The notes under the pieces were generated by a model. That model saw nothing but the letters and a program-made list of their open reading frames with translations. It ran no database searches and was not told the DNA's origin. DNA of 64,000 nucleotides, from positions 21,024 to 85,023 of the forward strand of contig JAZUOT010000043.1 in assembly GCA_045604805.1 (NCBI GenBank), read 5' to 3'. The stretch is from JAZUOT01 sp045604805. Lineage in GTDB: Bacteria; Bacillota; Clostridia; Oscillospirales; Acutalibacteraceae. Made by a program: the position numbers and the translations under genes. Positions 1 through 9,488 of this stretch are shown here, piece by piece; position 1 is the stretch's first letter, and every line of letters starts with the position of its first letter.

Positions 1-474
1 GTGCCTCAAGATACTTATCTTTTTTCTGGAAGTATATTTGAAAATATTCAATATGGTAAAAATAATGCTACTAAAGAAGAAGTTATAAAAGCATGTGAAG
101 ATGCATACTTAGATAAATTTATTAATCAACTTGAAGACGGTTATGGTACTCAAGTGGGCCAACGTGGAATAAAACTTTCCGGTGGGCAAAAACAAAGAAT
201 TGCGATTGCGAGGGTATTTTTGAAAAATCCTCCAATATTAATTTTTGACGAAGCTACATCATCGCTTGATAATGAGAGCGAAGAATATATACGCAAATCT
301 CTTGAAAAACTAGCCAAAGATAGAACTACTATAGTAATTGCCCACAGGCTTTCCACCATAAAAAATGCCAAGAGAATATTGGTACTAAACGAGGAAGGTA
401 TTGTCGAGGATGGTACACATGAAGATCTGATTTCATTTAATGGGATTTATAAGGGATTATATGATTTTATGTAA
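1..474 (+). CDS. ABC transporter ATP-binding domain, C-terminal part (cut by window edge)
   Basis: This is the last 157 residues of an ABC ATPase; the gene begins outside the window, so the GTG at position 1 is an internal valine codon and not a start. Seen in order: Q-loop PQD (residues 2-4), signature LSGGQKQR (about 59-66), Walker B ILIFDEATSSLD (about 79-90), and the switch histidine in AHRLS (about 114-118). The combination VGQRG...LSGGQKQRIAIAR is typical of half-size exporters of the MsbA/MdlB type, where the ATPase is fused behind six membrane helices. The substrate cannot be read from this part. Whether an N-terminal C39 peptidase domain exists upstream is not visible; that would matter for the double-glycine proteins described further on. 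Confidence 0.9.
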   Translation: MPQDTYLFSGSIFENIQYGKNNATKEEVIKACEDAYLDKFINQLEDGYGTQVGQRGIKLSGGQKQRIAIARVFLKNPPILIFDEATSSLDNESEEYIRKSLEKLAKDRTTIVIAHRLSTIKNAKRILVLNEEGIVEDGTHEDLISFNGIYKGLYDFM

Positions 475-519
475 GAGGATTTTATGAACGCTCAAGCAAG
501 CTCAGTCCGGCTATGTTTT

Positions 520-549
520 TTGAACTGCCAAAACAAAATGTGATATAAT
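520..549 (+). promoter_or_regulatory. Predicted promoter of pcrA
   Basis: TTGAAC (520-525), 18-bp spacer, TATAAT (544-549) with an extended TG two bases upstream of the -10. It lies 46 bp after the ABC gene and about 30 bp before the pcrA start, so pcrA is likely transcribed on its own. Confidence 0.7.
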
Positions 550-581
550 TTAACTATGTTTGGTGTAAAAAATTTATTGGA

Positions 582-2972
582 TTGGGTGGTATTTTGGATA
601 AGCAGCAATTGATAAAGCTCAGAAAAGAAATCATAGAAAACGAATTCAAAAAATTAAATTCGAAGCAAAAAGAAGCAGTCTTTAAAACCCAAGGTCCACT
701 ACTCATTTTGGCTGGTGCAGGAAGTGGTAAAACCACTGTCCTGGTAAATCGTATATCGAATATTATAAAATACGGCAATGCGTATAATTCAGATGAATTT
801 ATAAACGATCTCTCAAGTTCAGATATAGAAAGATTTCAAGAATGTTTAGATAAAGGCATCGATCCGGATTTTGATTTAGCTAGTAAATTGGCAGTTGACC
901 CTGCGCGTTCTTATGAAATTTTAGCGATAACTTTCACCAACAAGGCAGCCAGGGAACTTAAAAATAGACTAAACAAAATGTTGGGTGAAAAGTCAGAAGG
1001 TATTTGGGCATTTACGTTTCATAGTGCATGTATGCGAATATTGCGTGTTTATGCTGAAAGTTTAGGATATTCTAAAAATTTCGTGGTATATGATACTTTA
1101 GATAGTCAGAAAATAGTAAAGCAAATACTTGAAGATTTTGATGTTTCTGAAAATATCTTAAATTGCAAATCAGCCTTAAATATAATTTCTAAAGCTAAAA
1201 ATAACATTCTTTCACCAAAAGAATATAGCGAACATTGTGGTGATAATTTTAGAACAGAGATAGCAGCAAAGGTGTATCAGAAATACCAGGCAAAATTAAA
1301 ACAATCAGATGCTATGGATTTCGACGATTTGCTATTTAACACAGTGAAGCTTTTCCAAAATTGTCCTGAGGTTTTGGAGCGTTATCAAAATAAATTCAAG
1401 TATATCGTTATTGACGAATATCAAGATACGAACACTATTCAGTATGAATTTGCACGTCTTTTAGCAGAAAAAAACCGCAACTTATGCGTAGTTGGTGATG
1501 ACGATCAAAGTATATATAAATTTAGAGGAGCAACTATAGAAAATATTCTTGATTTTGAAAAGTCTTATCCGGATGCAAAAACAATAAGGCTAGAGCAAAA
1601 TTACCGTTCAACAAAAAGTATTCTTGACTGTGCAAACAAGCTGATATCAAATAATTCAGAACGTAAAGGCAAAACCTTGTGGACAGATAATATTCAGGGG
1701 GAAGGTGTAGATGTTGTCACACTGGAGTCTGACTATGGTGAAACAAGATTTATAGCAGATACCATAAACAAAGGAATTAAAAACGGTCGTAAATATTCAG
1801 ATTTTTCTGTACTTTATCGCATGAATGTGCAGTCAAATCTTATAGAAAGAATGTTTATAAAATCTGGGATTCCGTATAGAATCGTGGGGGGGCACAGGTT
1901 TTATGATAGAGCTGAAGTCCGCGATATGATAGCTTATATGAGTGTGACTGTCAATCCAAGAGACGATGCAAGGTTACTTAGAATAATAAATTTACCAAGG
2001 CGCGGTATAGGCAAAACTACTGTAGATGTTCTAGTAAAAGTCGCACAAAAAGCTGGAAAGCCAGTAATAGATATCGTGAGAAATAGCGAAAAATATAGTG
2101 CTTGCAGTAAATTTTCTGATAATCTATCAGAGTTTTGTGATTTACTGGACAAGCTTATAGATGTTTCTAAAGATGATAGCATTAGTTTAGTTGAGCGTTA
2201 TCAGAAATTTTTAGATATAACTGGGTATCTTAATTTTGTAAAAGCATCAAATAAAAACAAGGAAAATAGGCTCAACAACATAGAAGAATTAAAAACTAAT
2301 CTGCAAATTTATGAAGATACTAATCCTGAAGATATTAGCATAGAGGGTTTCTTGCAAGAGGTTTCACTTTTGACAGATATAGACAATTTTGAAGGAAACT
2401 CAGATTGTGTGACACTCATGACAATGCATAGTGCAAAAGGTCTAGAATTCCCTGTTGTATTTTTGCCTGGTTTCGAAGAAAGCATATTCCCTTCCTTACA
2501 ATCTACAATGAGCCAAAAAGAAATAGAAGAAGAACGGAGATTGGCTTATGTTGCGATTACTAGAGCTCGTGAAAAACTCTATATTTCCACCGCTAAAAAG
2601 AGAATTTTACTCGGCAAAACAATGCTCAATCAAGAATCAAGATTTATTGTTGAATTACCTGAAAATTGCATAGAAAGACAAACTTTAGCTGCGCAAAAAG
2701 ATATGATTTCTGTTTTAAGCATGAGCCGCAGGGCGAAAAAGCATAGTACTATGGAAACCCAAATGAATTTAGAAAATTTTATGAAACCTAAGTTGTCTGA
2801 TTCAAAAACAGAACGATTCAATATCGGCGATAAAGTAAATCATAAAAAGTTTGGACACGGTAATATTCTGTCGTTTTCAGATATGGGCAGTGATGTAATG
2901 CTTGAGATCGAATTTGAAGAGGTTGGCAAAAAGAAACTTATGGCAAATTTTGCAAATGTTGAACGTATTTGA
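582..2972 (+). CDS. pcrA: ATP-dependent DNA helicase PcrA/UvrD (superfamily 1)
   Basis: 3'-to-5' DNA helicase used in repair and in clearing replication obstacles. Walker A AGAGSGKT lies at residues 44-51, Walker B DEYQD at about 278-282, followed by GDDDQSIYKFRGA (motif III region), QNYRS (motif IV) and VAITRAREKL (motif VI). The C-terminal 50 residues (FNIGDKV...GHGNILSF) look like the small Tudor-like domain that ties PcrA to RNA polymerase, which favours PcrA over Rep. Between Walker A and the conserved TFTNKAA motif there is an insertion of about 40 acidic residues (roughly 66-105) not present in Bacillus PcrA as I know it. The start is uncertain: TTG at 582 is used here, with TTG 594 as an alternative. 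Total 796 residues. Confidence 0.93.
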   Translation: MGGILDKQQLIKLRKEIIENEFKKLNSKQKEAVFKTQGPLLILAGAGSGKTTVLVNRISNIIKYGNAYNSDEFINDLSSSDIERFQECLDKGIDPDFDLASKLAVDPARSYEILAITFTNKAARELKNRLNKMLGEKSEGIWAFTFHSACMRILRVYAESLGYSKNFVVYDTLDSQKIVKQILEDFDVSENILNCKSALNIISKAKNNILSPKEYSEHCGDNFRTEIAAKVYQKYQAKLKQSDAMDFDDLLFNTVKLFQNCPEVLERYQNKFKYIVIDEYQDTNTIQYEFARLLAEKNRNLCVVGDDDQSIYKFRGATIENILDFEKSYPDAKTIRLEQNYRSTKSILDCANKLISNNSERKGKTLWTDNIQGEGVDVVTLESDYGETRFIADTINKGIKNGRKYSDFSVLYRMNVQSNLIERMFIKSGIPYRIVGGHRFYDRAEVRDMIAYMSVTVNPRDDARLLRIINLPRRGIGKTTVDVLVKVAQKAGKPVIDIVRNSEKYSACSKFSDNLSEFCDLLDKLIDVSKDDSISLVERYQKFLDITGYLNFVKASNKNKENRLNNIEELKTNLQIYEDTNPEDISIEGFLQEVSLLTDIDNFEGNSDCVTLMTMHSAKGLEFPVVFLPGFEESIFPSLQSTMSQKEIEEERRLAYVAITRAREKLYISTAKKRILLGKTMLNQESRFIVELPENCIERQTLAAQKDMISVLSMSRRAKKHSTMETQMNLENFMKPKLSDSKTERFNIGDKVNHKKFGHGNILSFSDMGSDVMLEIEFEEVGKKKLMANFANVERI

Positions 2973-2999
2973 GTTTTTATAAAAAGCTAAGATAGAGCC

Positions 3000-3029
3000 A
3001 GGTCCAGGGCATTATGTCCTGGACCTTTT
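3000..3029 (+). terminator. Intrinsic terminator after pcrA
   Basis: Nine-base-pair perfect stem (3000-3008 with 3018-3026), nine-base loop, then TTTT. It sits 28 bp after the pcrA stop. On the other strand there is no U tract, so it probably does not serve metK. Confidence 0.8.
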
Positions 3030-3104
3030 GCTGTATGCAATAATTTGCTCTTTGTTTATAAATAAGACATTTTTATCTCTGTAAAAAATATTACAATGGC
3101 CGCT

Positions 3105-4295
3105 TTATGTTAGTTTATTTATTGTTTCGAGTAAATCATTTGCCTTGTCAGTTTTTTCCCAGAGCACATTAAGATCTTCTCTTCCCATATGACCGTAGGT
3201 GGCAAGTTTTCTATATATTGGTTTTCTTAGATCAAGATGTTCTATTATAGCCTTGGGTCTGAGATCGAAAACTTTATTTACAGCTTTTTGTATAGTTTCT
3301 CTGCTGTATTTAGATGTTCCAAATGTTTCTACCAGAACCGAAACAGGGTTTGCAACACCTATAGCATAAGCGATCTGGACCTCGCATCGTTTAGCAATTT
3401 TTGCGGCTACTATATTTTTTGCAACATATCTGGCTGCGTAAGCAGCGGATCTATCAACTTTAGTTGGGTCTTTGCCTGAAAAAGCGCCTCCGCCATGTCT
3501 GGAATACCCTCCATAGGTGTCTACTATTATTTTTCTGCCTGTAAGTCCACTATCAGCAACAGGGCCGCCAACTACAAATCTACCTGTAGGATTTATAAAT
3601 ATTTTTGTATCTTTGTCTATCATATCTTTAGGAATTACTGGAAATATTACATTGTTGATCAAGTCATTTCTTATAGTATCAAGTCCAATACAATCAGAGT
3701 GTTGGCTGGACACTACAATGGTATCGATCCGTTTGGCTTGACCGTTTTCATATTGTATCGTTACTTGCGTTTTTCCATCAGGCTGCAGATAATTCAAAAT
3801 ATTTTTTTTCCTGACATAAGTCAGACGCTTTGAAAGTTTGTGAGCAAGAGATATCGGTAAAGGCATAAGTTCAGGAGTCTCATCACAGGCAAATCCAAAA
3901 ACCATTCCCTGATCGCCGGCACCAATTTGAGTTTTTGAAATATCGGTATCAAGTTTGCTTTCCAAAGCTTCATTTACTCCCAATGCTATATCCGGAGACT
4001 GAGAATGTATAGATGTTAAAATCCCACAAGTTTTCCCATCAAAACCAGCCGATGGATCATTGTATCCTATATCTGTTATTACATTTCTAGCTTCTTTATC
4101 TATGTCAACATAGCAGTTAGTAGATATCTCACCCATTACATGTATAAAACCTGCAGTTGCAGTAACCTCACAGGCAACATGAGCATTAGGATCTTTTTCT
4201 AAAACTTTATCTAAAATCGCATCAGAAATTTGATCGCACAGCTTATCAGGATGCCCTTCGGTAACAGATTCAGATGTAAAAAAATAAGATCCCAT
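3105..4295 (-). CDS. metK: S-adenosylmethionine synthetase
   Basis: Makes S-adenosylmethionine from methionine and ATP in the cytoplasm. Seen: EGHPDK near the N-terminus (ATP/methionine site), GAGDQGMVFGFACDE, and GGGAFSGKDPTKVDRSAAY near the C-terminal third, all hallmark MetK motifs. The frame is open to 4415, but the ATG at 4295 (MGSYFFTSES) gives 396 residues, the usual family length, has GGAAGGG twelve bases upstream, and lies downstream of a good promoter at 4347-4376, so the longer form is rejected. I saw no SAM riboswitch in the short leader. It is the last gene before pcrA and convergent with it. Confidence 0.96.
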   Translation of the reverse strand: MGSYFFTSESVTEGHPDKLCDQISDAILDKVLEKDPNAHVACEVTATAGFIHVMGEISTNCYVDIDKEARNVITDIGYNDPSAGFDGKTCGILTSIHSQSPDIALGVNEALESKLDTDISKTQIGAGDQGMVFGFACDETPELMPLPISLAHKLSKRLTYVRKKNILNYLQPDGKTQVTIQYENGQAKRIDTIVVSSQHSDCIGLDTIRNDLINNVIFPVIPKDMIDKDTKIFINPTGRFVVGGPVADSGLTGRKIIVDTYGGYSRHGGGAFSGKDPTKVDRSAAYAARYVAKNIVAAKIAKRCEVQIAYAIGVANPVSVLVETFGTSKYSRETIQKAVNKVFDLRPKAIIEHLDLRKPIYRKLATYGHMGREDLNVLWEKTDKANDLLETINKLT

Positions 4296-4346
4296 ATCTA
4301 ATTTGATCCCTTCCACAAGCAAATATAACACTCCAAAACATTTTGA

Positions 4347-4376
4347 ATTATATATTATTGAGCTGCTATAGTTCAA
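4347..4376 (-). promoter_or_regulatory. Predicted promoter of metK
   Basis: On the minus strand TTGAAC (4376-4371), 18-bp spacer, TATAAT (4352-4347). Predicted transcription start near 4340, giving a leader of about 45 nt, too short for an S-box riboswitch. It also fixes the metK start at 4295. Confidence 0.65.
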
Positions 4377-4489
4377 GTTTGTAAACATGCCAAAAGCATG
4401 AAAATAAGAAGACATTTTTTAGGGATAGCTTGCGATAGTAAGTAGAGGGGGTAGAGATAGCTGAAGGTGCAAAGTTATATTTGCTCTTA

Positions 4490-5503
4490 TCAATTAAATT
4501 TAAAAATCTTTCTTGCAAATTTATATATGACCAACACTATAGCATTACAAATTTTTCCTTGCCGTGAAACAATTTTCCCTGTGATTCGTTTATTTAGCCA
4601 AGAGTACAGTGCAGGATCTCTGTGCTTTATTGTGTCCCACAACTCATTTTTTTTATTTAGGGAAGCTTTATCACCTGCTTTTATCAAAAAAACAGAAGAT
4701 ATGATAGTAATGATCTCAGCATAACGCATCATATACTCTTTACAATTAGGTTCTATAGCTTTATTTATCACGTCATTTTCAATCATCTTTATATTAACTG
4801 CAAGCTGTTGATCTATCCTTTTGATCATTATTTGTTCATTTACAGATTGGTCGCTACGGCCAATGTAATATCTATATAAATTAACATCTAAGTAGTACAT
4901 GGTGTGAACATATGGTAAGGGCAAATATACATATAAGTTATCGACATAAAATGTATGTTCTGGTAATTTCAGACCACATTCTCTCAAAAGTGAAAGCTTA
5001 TATATGGCTGCATGCATCAATATGTAGTGCCCTAAACGGAAATGATGTACATCTGACCATGAAAAAATTTTATTTTTTGGGAATCCCGGTTGGGTAATTA
5101 CTTTTTTATATCTTTTTCCCTCTTTTTCGTACACATAATTTGTTAATATCAAATCTGGCTGTTTCTCTGTTTGAACTAAATATTTTATTGTTTTTAGAAC
5201 CTTTTCCAAACTTTCTGAATCTAACCAATCATCACTGTCTAATATTTTTATATACAAACCATCAGCAGCTTCGATCACCGCGTTTACAGCAGAACCATGC
5301 CCCCCGTTTTTCTTATGTATAACTTGAACTACATCAGGATATTCCTTTGCATATCTATCAGAAATATCTGCAGTCTCATCAGAAGAACCGTCATCAACAA
5401 TAATTATTTGAACATCATTACCGCCGGCTAGTGCTGATTTAATAGCCTTGTCCATATAAGATGCAGAATTATAGCAAGGAATACCTATTGTTAATAGTTT
5501 CAT
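4490..5503 (-). CDS. Family 2 glycosyltransferase
   Basis: GT-A fold glycosyltransferase that moves a sugar from a nucleotide donor to an unknown acceptor. The N-terminus (LLTIGIPCYNSASYMDKAI) is the classic GT2 opening; IIIVDDGSSDET holds the nucleotide-binding Asp, and KILDSDDWLDSESL gives the metal-binding DxD-like motif. The C-terminal 150 residues are helical, without clear membrane spans. Length 337 residues. It lies 139 bp downstream of glgA on the same strand, with a hairpin between (5543-5587), so it may be a separate unit. Closely similar stand-alone GT2 proteins occur in exopolysaccharide and wall-teichoic acid synthesis, but nothing here identifies the acceptor. Confidence 0.85.
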   Translation of the reverse strand: MKLLTIGIPCYNSASYMDKAIKSALAGGNDVQIIIVDDGSSDETADISDRYAKEYPDVVQVIHKKNGGHGSAVNAVIEAADGLYIKILDSDDWLDSESLEKVLKTIKYLVQTEKQPDLILTNYVYEKEGKRYKKVITQPGFPKNKIFSWSDVHHFRLGHYILMHAAIYKLSLLRECGLKLPEHTFYVDNLYVYLPLPYVHTMYYLDVNLYRYYIGRSDQSVNEQIMIKRIDQQLAVNIKMIENDVINKAIEPNCKEYMMRYAEIITIISSVFLIKAGDKASLNKKNELWDTIKHRDPALYSWLNKRITGKIVSRQGKICNAIVLVIYKFARKIFKFN

Positions 5504-5542
5504 GTATTATTTCCTTTCTAAATATTTACCCAGCACAACAAG

Positions 5543-5587
5543 ATATTCGGTGACAGAGTAGTTAAACTAAAAATGCCCACCGAATAT
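5543..5587 (-). repeat. Inverted repeat between glgA and the GT2 gene
   Basis: Perfect 10-bp arms (5543-5552 and 5578-5587) around a 25-base loop. On the minus strand it is followed by a U-poor CUUGUUG, so it is a weak terminator at best; it could be an operator or an RNA processing site between glgA and the glycosyltransferase gene. Confidence 0.5.
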
Positions 5588-5642
5588 TTTTGAAGATTAC
5601 TATATACAAATATTACTTATAATTAGATTTTCCACAAGTAAA

Positions 5643-7070
5643 TTATCTTATCATTTCTTTATAGAGCCTGATATATTCGTTTGCTGACTTACCCCAACTA
5701 TTATCGCAAGCCATAGCACGTTCAACAAGCATTCTCCAGCCCTTACCATTATCACTCCAATAGCCAGCTATAGCTCTTTGAATTGCACCTAACATATCTC
5801 CTGAGTTGTAAGTTTTAAAGGTGAAGCCATTTCCCACTCTGTCTCCGCTATCCTGTATGGAATCTCGAAGGCCACCGGTTTCTCTGACTATTGGTATAGT
5901 ACCGTAGCGGAGAGCTATCATTTGAGCGAGCCCACAGGGTTCACTTTTCGAAGGCATCAAGAACATATCCGCACCCGCATATATTTTGCGGGAAAGCTCT
6001 GGGACAAAGCCATAGCAGGGCACAAATTTTTTGGAATATTTTCCCTGCATATATCTGAAAAAATTTTCGTATTCCCAGTCACCTGAACCCAATATTACAA
6101 ACTGGATATTTTCTTCATTGAGCATTTTTTCCATGGCTTCTCTGACCAGATCTAGGCCCTTGTGAGAAACCAGACGAGAGACCATACCTATCAATGGAAC
6201 TTCAGCATTTTGCTCTAAACCCAAACGCTCTTGCAATTTAAGTTTATTTTCATATTTAGCTTCTATATTTTTTATAGAATAATTTACATATATGTCTTTA
6301 TCTGTTTCTGGGTCATAGTTTTTTATATCTATACCATTGAGTATGCCGCTCAATTTCCAAGAACGATCCCTCAAGATAGGATCAAGCTCGTGTGCAAACC
6401 ATGGGTCGAGTATTTCATTAGCATAGCTAGGACTCACGGTATTTACACGGTTTGCAGATTCAATAGCACCCTTCATCATGTTTATGCAGCCATCATATTC
6501 TACGATTGCTCCACCGTAATCAGGTAAGCCTAGTATCTCGTTCATTATTTCTAGACCGTACTTACCTTGGTACTGTATGTTGTGTATGGTGAATAGGGTC
6601 TTTATACCTTTGTACCAGTCGTAATTTGAATAAAATATACTATAATACACTGGCACCATAGCAGTTTGCCAGTCGTTTGCGTGTATAACATCTGGTTTAA
6701 AATCGATATATGCCAACATTTCAAGTGCAGCTCTAGAGAAAAATGAGAAACGTTCGGCATCATCGTAATGACCATATATGCTACCACGATTAAAATAATA
6801 CTGGTTATCTATGAAATAATAAATTACGCCATTATATCTTGCTTCGAAAATTCCACAATACTGCCTGCGCCATGAAACAGGCACAGAAAAACTTGTTACA
6901 AAGCGCATACTATCTTTTAATTCCTGCGGTATAGTATCATAAAGTGGCATGACCACCCTGCAACCGACAAGTCTTTTCCTAAGCTCGTGAGGTAGAGACC
7001 CTGCTACATCTCCTAAACCGCCTGATGCCGCAAAAGGCAATGCTTCGCTGGTACAATACAAAACTTTCAT
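5643..7070 (-). CDS. glgA: Glycogen synthase (ADP-glucose dependent, GT5)
   Basis: Adds glucose from ADP-glucose to the non-reducing end of alpha-1,4-glucan. Full length (475 residues). Seen: N-terminal VLYCTSEALPFAASGGLGDVAGSLP, VIHANDWQTAMVP, IQYQGKYG, GMVSRLVSHKGLDLV and the C-terminal SKSEPCGLAQMIALRYGTIPIVRETGGLRDSI, which carries the E-X7-E-like retaining GT motif and the donor loop. In the KxGGL motif familiar from E. coli GlgA the lysine is replaced by alanine (A-S-G-G-L); I believe this occurs in other clostridial GlgA proteins but could not check. Last gene of the glgB-glgC-glgD-glgA run; 42 bp behind glgD. Confidence 0.95.
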   Translation of the reverse strand: MKVLYCTSEALPFAASGGLGDVAGSLPHELRKRLVGCRVVMPLYDTIPQELKDSMRFVTSFSVPVSWRRQYCGIFEARYNGVIYYFIDNQYYFNRGSIYGHYDDAERFSFFSRAALEMLAYIDFKPDVIHANDWQTAMVPVYYSIFYSNYDWYKGIKTLFTIHNIQYQGKYGLEIMNEILGLPDYGGAIVEYDGCINMMKGAIESANRVNTVSPSYANEILDPWFAHELDPILRDRSWKLSGILNGIDIKNYDPETDKDIYVNYSIKNIEAKYENKLKLQERLGLEQNAEVPLIGMVSRLVSHKGLDLVREAMEKMLNEENIQFVILGSGDWEYENFFRYMQGKYSKKFVPCYGFVPELSRKIYAGADMFLMPSKSEPCGLAQMIALRYGTIPIVRETGGLRDSIQDSGDRVGNGFTFKTYNSGDMLGAIQRAIAGYWSDNGKGWRMLVERAMACDNSWGKSANEYIRLYKEMIR

Positions 7071-7112
7071 AAATACAAAATCCCCCGAATTGCTTAGAGT
7101 GCATAGATACTA

Positions 7113-8234
7113 TTATACTACAGCTGCTTTGCTTATATATACAGGACAAGTTTCATTTGCCGAAAGATTTACATCATTTTGAACTATAACATCTTTATCG
7201 GCTATAACATAATTTAGAGAAGAATTTTCGCCTATATTTGAGTCTTGCATTATAACACAGTTGGAAATTTTAGAACCTTTTCCAACATGGACCCCTCTGA
7301 ATAAAACGCTATTCTCAACTTCGCCCTGTATTACGCAACCATTAGCAATAAATGAATTTCGAACTTTAGAATCAAAGCCATATCTTGCTGGCATATCATC
7401 TCTTGTCTTAGTGTAAATTGGTCTTGTCTGATTATTAAAAAGCTCATCCATAACTACTGGATTCATAAACTCCATATTAGCTTTAAAGTACTCGCATGGT
7501 GAGCTGATTATATGAGAATATCCGTTAAACTCATATCCATAAACTTTATATTTTGAAAGATTATTTTTGAGCAAATCATTCCTAAAACTGGTTTTATTAG
7601 CAGCACAACATTCCTTTACTAGTTTTAAGAGAAGTTCTCTTTTTATCAAAGTGGTGTTGTATGTATACATACATTCTTCATTTGATGAGGCAGTTACATT
7701 TAAATCAATTACCCTGCCGTCACTCCCCAAACTAAGTGAAGTAACATCGTCTATTTCCTTGGAAAGTTTACCGTTTTTGTAGATTAAGGTGATATCAGCA
7801 TCTTGTTTAACACTGAAATTTATAACCTTTTTGAAATCTATATTGCAGACCATATCGCAGTCGCTAAGTAGAACATAATTTTCGTTGCTATCAGCTATAA
7901 ATCTGCTTATAGCTTCCAAAATTCTGACTCTATTTGTAAAACCATTAGTACTTCCGCCGAAAAAAGGAGGAAGTATGAATAATCCCCCGCGCTTTTTTGC
8001 AAGATCCCAGGATTTACCTGTACCTAGGTGATCCATTAAAGACTGATAATTAAATTTAGTTACTACTCCGACTTTATTTATTCCTGAATTAACCATGCTT
8101 GATAGAACAAAATCTATGAGCCGATATCTTCCACCAATAGGGACAGAACCCATAGTGCGCTTTTCTGTGAGTTCGCTTATTCTTTCTTCGTTTGTGCTTG
8201 AAAACACTATTCCTAAAGTTTCATGCTCCCTCAT
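7113..8234 (-). CDS. glgD: Glucose-1-phosphate adenylyltransferase, GlgD-type subunit
   Basis: Second, usually regulatory, subunit of ADP-glucose pyrophosphorylase; pairs with GlgC next door. N-terminal nucleotidyltransferase fold is recognisable (VPIGGRYRLIDFVLSSMVNSGINKVGV), but the GGxGxRL pyrophosphate-binding loop of true GlgC is missing: at the matching place it reads GIVFSSTNEERISELT. The C-terminal third is a left-handed beta-helix with hexapeptide repeats (SKISNCVIMQDSNIGENSS). ATG at 8234 is chosen (373 residues): it has GAGGTGG six bases upstream, while ATG 8258 has none. The start overlaps the glgC stop (8221-8223), which suggests translational coupling. Confidence 0.92.
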   Translation of the reverse strand: MREHETLGIVFSSTNEERISELTEKRTMGSVPIGGRYRLIDFVLSSMVNSGINKVGVVTKFNYQSLMDHLGTGKSWDLAKKRGGLFILPPFFGGSTNGFTNRVRILEAISRFIADSNENYVLLSDCDMVCNIDFKKVINFSVKQDADITLIYKNGKLSKEIDDVTSLSLGSDGRVIDLNVTASSNEECMYTYNTTLIKRELLLKLVKECCAANKTSFRNDLLKNNLSKYKVYGYEFNGYSHIISSPCEYFKANMEFMNPVVMDELFNNQTRPIYTKTRDDMPARYGFDSKVRNSFIANGCVIQGEVENSVLFRGVHVGKGSKISNCVIMQDSNIGENSSLNYVIADKDVIVQNDVNLSANETCPVYISKAAVV

Positions 8235-9450
8235 ATCTGGCCACCTCTTCGATATCATTATCTATCATTTCTTTAGCTTCTATCCTTGAGTTCTTTCCTA
8301 CTTTTAAATTATCCCCAACTACAGTTATACCCCATTTTCCCGGGTTTCTTATATATTCAGGTCTAGCGCCAATATGAGCATTTTCATCAATATAAGTATT
8401 TTCAGATATTATTGAGTATTCTACTACAGCTCCCTTGCATATTTTGACACCAGGCATCAAAATAGAACCTACTACCTTTGCACCTTCTTCGACCTTTACC
8501 CCTTCGAACAAAACAGAACCTACAACAGTACCGCAAACGTTGCAGCCGTCACATATCAGAGAATTATCTATCTTTGCACTTTTGCCTATATACTGCGGTG
8601 GCATACAGAAATTCCTTGAATATATCTTCCAATTTTCATCATTTAGGTCAAGAGATGTATTCGGGTCAAGCAAGTCCATATTGGAATCCCATAAACTTTC
8701 TATAGTTCCGACATCTTTCCAGTAGCCTTCAAATTTATAGGTAAACATTCTTTCGCCAGAACTCAGCATATTGGGTAAAACATTTTTCCCAAAGTCATTT
8801 TCTGAATTCGGGTCATTTTCGTCATCTATCAAATATTTTCTGAGTTTTTCCCATGAAAAAACATATATACCCATAGAAGCTTTTGTACTTTTGGGTTGTT
8901 TTGGTTTCTCATCGAATTCATATATAGAACCATCTTCCCTAGTGTTTAGTATACCGAATCGCGAAGCTTCTGATATGGGGACATCTATCACAGCTATAGT
9001 GCAGTCAGCCTTGTTTTTTTTGTGCTCACTTATCATTTTGGAATAATCCATCTTGTATATATGGTCACCAGATAAAACAACAACATATTTTGGACTATAC
9101 CTATCAATGTAATTTATATTTTGATAAATAGCATTTGCTGTGCCCTTGTACCAATCTGCACCCTTATTCCTCTGGTACGGTGGCAAAACTCGAACACCGC
9201 TATTCATCCCATCAAGATCCCAAGGTTGGCCGTTACCTATATATTCATTCAAAACAAGTGGCTGATACTGTGTCAATACTCCTACCGCTTCTATGCCGGA
9301 ATTTATGCAGTTTGAAAGGGGAAAATCTATGATTCTGTACTTTCCACCATATGGTACGGCAGGTTTTGCTATCTTAGTAGTCAGTACACCTAGTCTACTT
9401 CCTTGCCCTCCTGCTAACAGCATCGCGACTGTTTCTTGTTTTGAGAACAT
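8221..9450 (-). CDS. glgC: Glucose-1-phosphate adenylyltransferase, catalytic subunit
   Basis: Makes ADP-glucose from ATP and glucose-1-phosphate, the committed step of glycogen synthesis. Seen: AMLLAGGQGSRLGVLT (pyrophosphorylase loop, residues about 9-24), KPAVPYGGKYRIIDFPLSNCINSGI, GTANAIYQN, VVLSGDHIYKMDY (metal-binding Asp), FDEKPKQPKST, and a C-terminal hexapeptide beta-helix. 409 residues, as expected. Ribosome site GAGGAGG ten bases upstream of the ATG. 38 bp behind glgB. Confidence 0.96.
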   Translation of the reverse strand: MFSKQETVAMLLAGGQGSRLGVLTTKIAKPAVPYGGKYRIIDFPLSNCINSGIEAVGVLTQYQPLVLNEYIGNGQPWDLDGMNSGVRVLPPYQRNKGADWYKGTANAIYQNINYIDRYSPKYVVVLSGDHIYKMDYSKMISEHKKNKADCTIAVIDVPISEASRFGILNTREDGSIYEFDEKPKQPKSTKASMGIYVFSWEKLRKYLIDDENDPNSENDFGKNVLPNMLSSGERMFTYKFEGYWKDVGTIESLWDSNMDLLDPNTSLDLNDENWKIYSRNFCMPPQYIGKSAKIDNSLICDGCNVCGTVVGSVLFEGVKVEEGAKVVGSILMPGVKICKGAVVEYSIISENTYIDENAHIGARPEYIRNPGKWGITVVGDNLKVGKNSRIEAKEMIDNDIEEVARYEGA

Positions 9451-9488
9451 CTGACATACGCCTCCTCAAAATAATTCATTTTGTAAGT

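Noticed and set aside
1..474. ABC transporter as the exporter of the double-glycine proteins
   Set aside because: Only the ATPase end is visible; no C39 peptidase domain can be seen, and the gene is 17 kb from the nearest leader-bearing gene. It cannot be excluded, only not supported.
4296..4415. N-terminal extension of metK by 40 residues
   Set aside because: The promoter lies inside it, the extension has no family similarity, and ATG 4295 has a ribosome site and gives normal length.
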